This document shows positions 61,405-64,000 of a DNA stretch of 64,000 bases, piece by piece; the first letter of the stretch is position 1, and every line of letters begins with the position of its first letter. Source of the DNA: CBDAQR01 sp965199055. GTDB lineage: Bacteria; Pseudomonadota; Gammaproteobacteria; Pseudomonadales; Halieaceae. A program made the translations under genes and the position numbers. Under the pieces are notes generated by a model that was not told where the DNA came from, made no database searches, and saw only the letters and a list, made by a program, of their open reading frames with translations. Location: NCBI GenBank assembly GCA_965199055.1, contig CBDAQR010000008.1, positions 62,001 to 126,000 on the forward strand, given 5' to 3'.

Positions 61405-62427
61405 ATGAAAGCCATTCTCACCGGCCTCTTTAGCCTGCTGCTCTGCGCAAACCTGGTGCAAGCACAGGATCTCAGCCGCCAGTTTAAGAAGGCCAACCCG
61501 GCGGTTGTCGTGATTAAGGTCAAGGTGCAAGAGCAGCGTCTAACTCGCAAAGGCATTCAGGAGGCGCGCGCCCAAAGCATTGGCACCGGCGTCATCATCA
61601 ACGACAGCGGCCTGATACTCACCGCCGCGCACGTCGTTGGGTCAGCCCACGAAATTGAGGTTGTGCTGCAGGATGAACGAACTCGCCCTGCCAAGGTGAT
61701 AACCTCGCTCTCGGTTGCCGATATCGCCCTGATACAAATTGAGGATGCACCGGAAGATCTGGAGACCGTAAAGATGGGAGACAGTGACGCTATTGAGACC
61801 GGTGAACAGGTTTTCGTGATTGGCACGCCTTACGGTCTCGATCATACGCTGACCGTAGGGCACCTCTCAGGGCGTCGCATTATGGAAAACACTCCCTATG
61901 GCGATGTTGAGTTTTTGCAAACCGATGCCGCTATCAATCAGGGCAACTCTGGTGGGCCGCTCTTTAACCTCGACGGCGAACTTATTGGTATCGTTTCTCA
62001 CATCGCCACGCAATCCGGCGGCAATGAAGGACTGGGTTTCGCCGCCAGTATCAATATGGCCCGCAGAATACTGATCGAGGACCCACCCGTGTGGTTGGGT
62101 GCCGATTTTATTCTGCTGACCGATGAAATGGCCGATGCTCTGAACGCCGGCCAGGAGGCCGGCATGCTGGTGCAGAAGGTGGCGCCCGATTCGATGGCAG
62201 ACAAACTCGGCATCAAGGGCGGGTTCATCCCGGCACAGATTGGCGGCGCCAAAGTACTGCTTGGCGGCGACATCATCACATCGATCAGTGGTACCCGCGT
62301 AGAAGGCACCGAGAAGGGCATGCAGCAACTGATTCGCGACTACAACCGGGTGTCGGTCGGCGACACGCTGTCGATCAGCATCGTTCGTCGCGGCCAGGAA
62401 ATTGAGCTCAGCGCCATCGCGGAATGA
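61405..62427 (+). CDS. HtrA-like serine protease with PDZ domain
   Basis: A 340-residue protein. Signal peptide (LLLCANLVQAQ). Trypsin-like triad: LTAAHVVG (His), SVADIALIQIE (Asp) and QGNSGGPLF (Ser). One PDZ-like domain (about 250-335, GMLVQKVAPDSMADKLGIKGG ... GGDIITSISG). It is shorter than DegP (474) with only one PDZ. It probably degrades damaged envelope proteins. It follows the DUF4136 gene and overlaps the next gene by ATGA. Confidence 0.92.
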   Translation: MKAILTGLFSLLLCANLVQAQDLSRQFKKANPAVVVIKVKVQEQRLTRKGIQEARAQSIGTGVIINDSGLILTAAHVVGSAHEIEVVLQDERTRPAKVITSLSVADIALIQIEDAPEDLETVKMGDSDAIETGEQVFVIGTPYGLDHTLTVGHLSGRRIMENTPYGDVEFLQTDAAINQGNSGGPLFNLDGELIGIVSHIATQSGGNEGLGFAASINMARRILIEDPPVWLGADFILLTDEMADALNAGQEAGMLVQKVAPDSMADKLGIKGGFIPAQIGGAKVLLGGDIITSISGTRVEGTEKGMQQLIRDYNRVSVGDTLSISIVRRGQEIELSAIAE

Positions 62428-63098
62428 TCCTGCCCGACGCCAGCAGCGGTACCTACGAATACCTCTGCAACGGCGAGGCGTCGGGAGTTAGCGAAACCTG
62501 GGACATTCAAACGTTCGGCAACGAACACCAGATTGAGTGTGTCCGCAAAGCAACGCCCGTTGGGGTAACTCTGCGCACACGCAGCCTATCGCGCGACGGC
62601 GACTTTCAACGTTGCATGTTGCTATGGCAGCAACAGCGCAATGACTACACCTTGGAGGTCAGCGCAGACTACTGCTTCGACGGCACGGGCCTCACCATCT
62701 ATGCGCACAACGGCACCAGGGAAGTGGAGCTACTTGAGGAGGGGCGTGATTTCCTGTTCTCGCCGCTGATGAGAATCTATAACGGCGCCGTGATTGCCGG
62801 TCTGCTCGAGAGCGATGGCCAGGGCCAGGTGCTGGTTCCCTGGATCAAGAGCGCCGACCAACCCGACAAGCTCTTACGACCCGAGTTTAGCCAGCGTCAG
62901 GCACAACTCGTGGGTGAGAGCGAAATGACCGTCGCAGGAACCAAGCTGAGTTGCAAGGAATACGATTACAGCGGCGGTGAATATCAGCCAGGCACGCGCT
63001 TTTGGATTGACGAGCGCGGCGTCATGCTGCGCTACAGCTGGCAGCAGGACGAGAAGTCCCACTGGGAAATTTCACTCTCAGACTATCGTCTAGATTAA
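62424..63098 (+). CDS. Hypothetical protein after the HtrA-like gene
   Basis: A 224-residue protein with no clear signal or membrane segment. It is rich in beta strands and aromatic residues (GTYEYLCNGEASGVSETW, GEMTVAGTKLSCKEYDYSGGEYQPGTRFW). The ATG overlaps the protease stop, so the two are co-translated. I do not recognise a family. Confidence 0.7.
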   Translation: MILPDASSGTYEYLCNGEASGVSETWDIQTFGNEHQIECVRKATPVGVTLRTRSLSRDGDFQRCMLLWQQQRNDYTLEVSADYCFDGTGLTIYAHNGTREVELLEEGRDFLFSPLMRIYNGAVIAGLLESDGQGQVLVPWIKSADQPDKLLRPEFSQRQAQLVGESEMTVAGTKLSCKEYDYSGGEYQPGTRFWIDERGVMLRYSWQQDEKSHWEISLSDYRLD

Positions 63099-64000
63099 CC
63101 ACTCTCCGCAGACGGCTTGTACTGCAGTGAGGGTATCTTGCGAACCCGCAGCGCCCACACGAACACCAGAAGGTTGAGGGCACCAAACAATACAAACGGA
63201 GCCGAAGGACCCACATGGCGGAACAACCATCCACCGCCCGCAGTACCAACCAGAATTCCGATCGCACCCGCTACACCAAAGAATCCGATCACCGCACCGC
63301 GGCGCGCGGACGGTGCCTGCTGCCCGACCAGCGCTTGCGAACTGACAAAAGCGGATATTTCAGCGATCCCCATAAAGCCCAGCAAAAAGAAGACCCAGGT
63401 CTCCGTGGGGTCGGAGACGAAAAACATCGAGAGGTACACCACCGCCGCCAGGCCTGATGCCAGAGCTACAGCCGTCACCCGAGTGACCTTGTCGCTGATA
63501 TAACCCATCATCAGTGCGCCAAAGAACGCCCCCGTCACTGTGGTCATCACCCGCGGCACCGCGAGACTGCCCATGGCTTCACTAGGCTGCATACCCAGTT
63601 GCCCCGTACCCCACTGGACCAGCCACAGCCCCATAAAGGCGCCGGTAACCGCAAGGTCGCCACGGGAAATAAAGGCGGCGCCATAGGAAAGCGCAATTCC
63701 CGGATCTTTTACTTCCGCCAGCCCTTGGCGCAGCATCTGCATCACCGGTTCTTTGTTCTCGGCAGCCACACGCCCCGTCGTTCGACACAAACCAAACCAG
63801 GCCACGATGGCAGCAAACACGCCCAGGCTCGCGCCGATAGCAAAAGTAGCTTGCTGCGCAGCGGCCTCACTATAACCATCGCGCACAAACATCGCCGGCA
63901 GCATACCCAACACAGGCGGAATGAAGGCACCCAATGTTGCCACCATGCCCTGCAGCCCATTCGCTTTGCCACGATCTTTCTCACTGGCGTAGTCCGCCAC
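63095..64000 (-). CDS. MFS transporter, N-terminus beyond the window
   Basis: 301 residues in view, running off the right edge, so the start is missing. About nine membrane helices remain. DYASEKDRGKANGLQGMVATLGAF is the loop before helix 5, and LMMGYISDKVTRVTAVALASG the matching motif of the second half. The substrate is unknown. Its stop overlaps the convergent hypothetical gene by 4 nt. Confidence 0.88.
   Translation of the reverse strand: MADYASEKDRGKANGLQGMVATLGAFIPPVLGMLPAMFVRDGYSEAAAQQATFAIGASLGVFAAIVAWFGLCRTTGRVAAENKEPVMQMLRQGLAEVKDPGIALSYGAAFISRGDLAVTGAFMGLWLVQWGTGQLGMQPSEAMGSLAVPRVMTTVTGAFFGALMMGYISDKVTRVTAVALASGLAAVVYLSMFFVSDPTETWVFFLLGFMGIAEISAFVSSQALVGQQAPSARRGAVIGFFGVAGAIGILVGTAGGGWLFRHVGPSAPFVLFGALNLLVFVWALRVRKIPSLQYKPSAESG

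Noticed and set aside
1..64000. CRISPR arrays, tRNA or rRNA genes
   Set aside because: No regularly spaced identical repeats, cloverleaf or rRNA-like sequence was seen on either strand.

Overview
The window (about 57-58 % G+C by eye) looks like a chromosomal segment of a marine gammaproteobacterium. The Halieaceae/OM60-NOR5 part of the Cellvibrionales would fit the mix of acyl-CoA catabolism, a GldFG-type ABC transporter, a sterol-desaturase-like enzyme and many short-chain dehydrogenases. That placement is inference, because there is no rRNA or other phylogenetic marker here. I see no tRNA, rRNA or CRISPR array. Coding density is high, many genes overlap by 1-14 nt, and no stretch over 300 bases lacks a gene or an element.

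Left end, 1-3.9 kb, is an insertion-sequence pile-up. An orphan ribbon-helix-helix antitoxin-like gene is followed by a decayed IS630 element. Next comes an IS3-family element (1424-3877) that was itself split by an intact IS911-like element (2300-3559, 3-bp target duplication). The outer IS ends inside an M48 metalloprotease gene and supplies its stop codon. From 3.9 to 8.0 kb, on the minus strand, lie the M48 protease and LemA pair, a short AraC regulator and a membrane diguanylate cyclase. Three copies of a CACCCTCCGAGG box separate the cyclase from a plus-strand chaperone-usher (CS1/TcfC-type) operon (8.2-11.9 kb). An IS110 element and a leftover Lrp/AsnC tail follow that operon.

From 13.2 to 19.1 kb there are a DUF411 protein, a class II aldolase, a cupin, an SDR with a large molybdopterin oxidoreductase, an apparently exported Nudix lipoprotein and a TauE/SafE exporter. 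The segment 19.2-22.6 kb is a tight four-gene operon, DUF3348 - DUF802 - OmpA-like - DUF2894. Its two central proteins look like a MotA/TolQ-type and a MotB-type stator pair, which makes it the best candidate here for an undescribed machine. It runs directly into an Asp/Glu racemase, a CuyA/DcyD-like PLP lyase, an enoyl-CoA hydratase, a sterol-desaturase-like protein, glutathione reductase and a second TauE/SafE exporter (to 28.1 kb). This suggests use of sulfur-containing amino acids or sulfonates.

From 28.3 to 33 kb is a three-gene ABC system (ATPase, GldF-GldG fusion, DUF4340). From 33 to 35.5 kb a tandem-CDGSH/glutamate-synthase fusion is paired with pirin and faces a divergent LysR regulator. 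A MATE pump, an SDR, an enoyl-CoA hydratase, feoA-feoB with two small membrane proteins, hydrolases, an S9 peptidase, an MFS carrier and a metallo-beta-lactamase-fold lipoprotein follow. The 47.7-54.1 kb minus-strand operon encodes a valine/isobutyryl-CoA-type pathway (acyl-CoA dehydrogenase, hydratase, hydroxyisobutyryl-CoA hydrolase, hydroxyisobutyrate dehydrogenase). It carries an unusual acylating aldehyde dehydrogenase and a divergent AraC regulator. The right end (54-64 kb) holds a TPR-dioxygenase fusion, a GFA protein, an XRE regulator, a PepSY gene broken by one in-frame stop, a lipid kinase, a LysR regulator, a DUF4136 lipoprotein, an HtrA-like protease and an MFS gene cut by the window edge.
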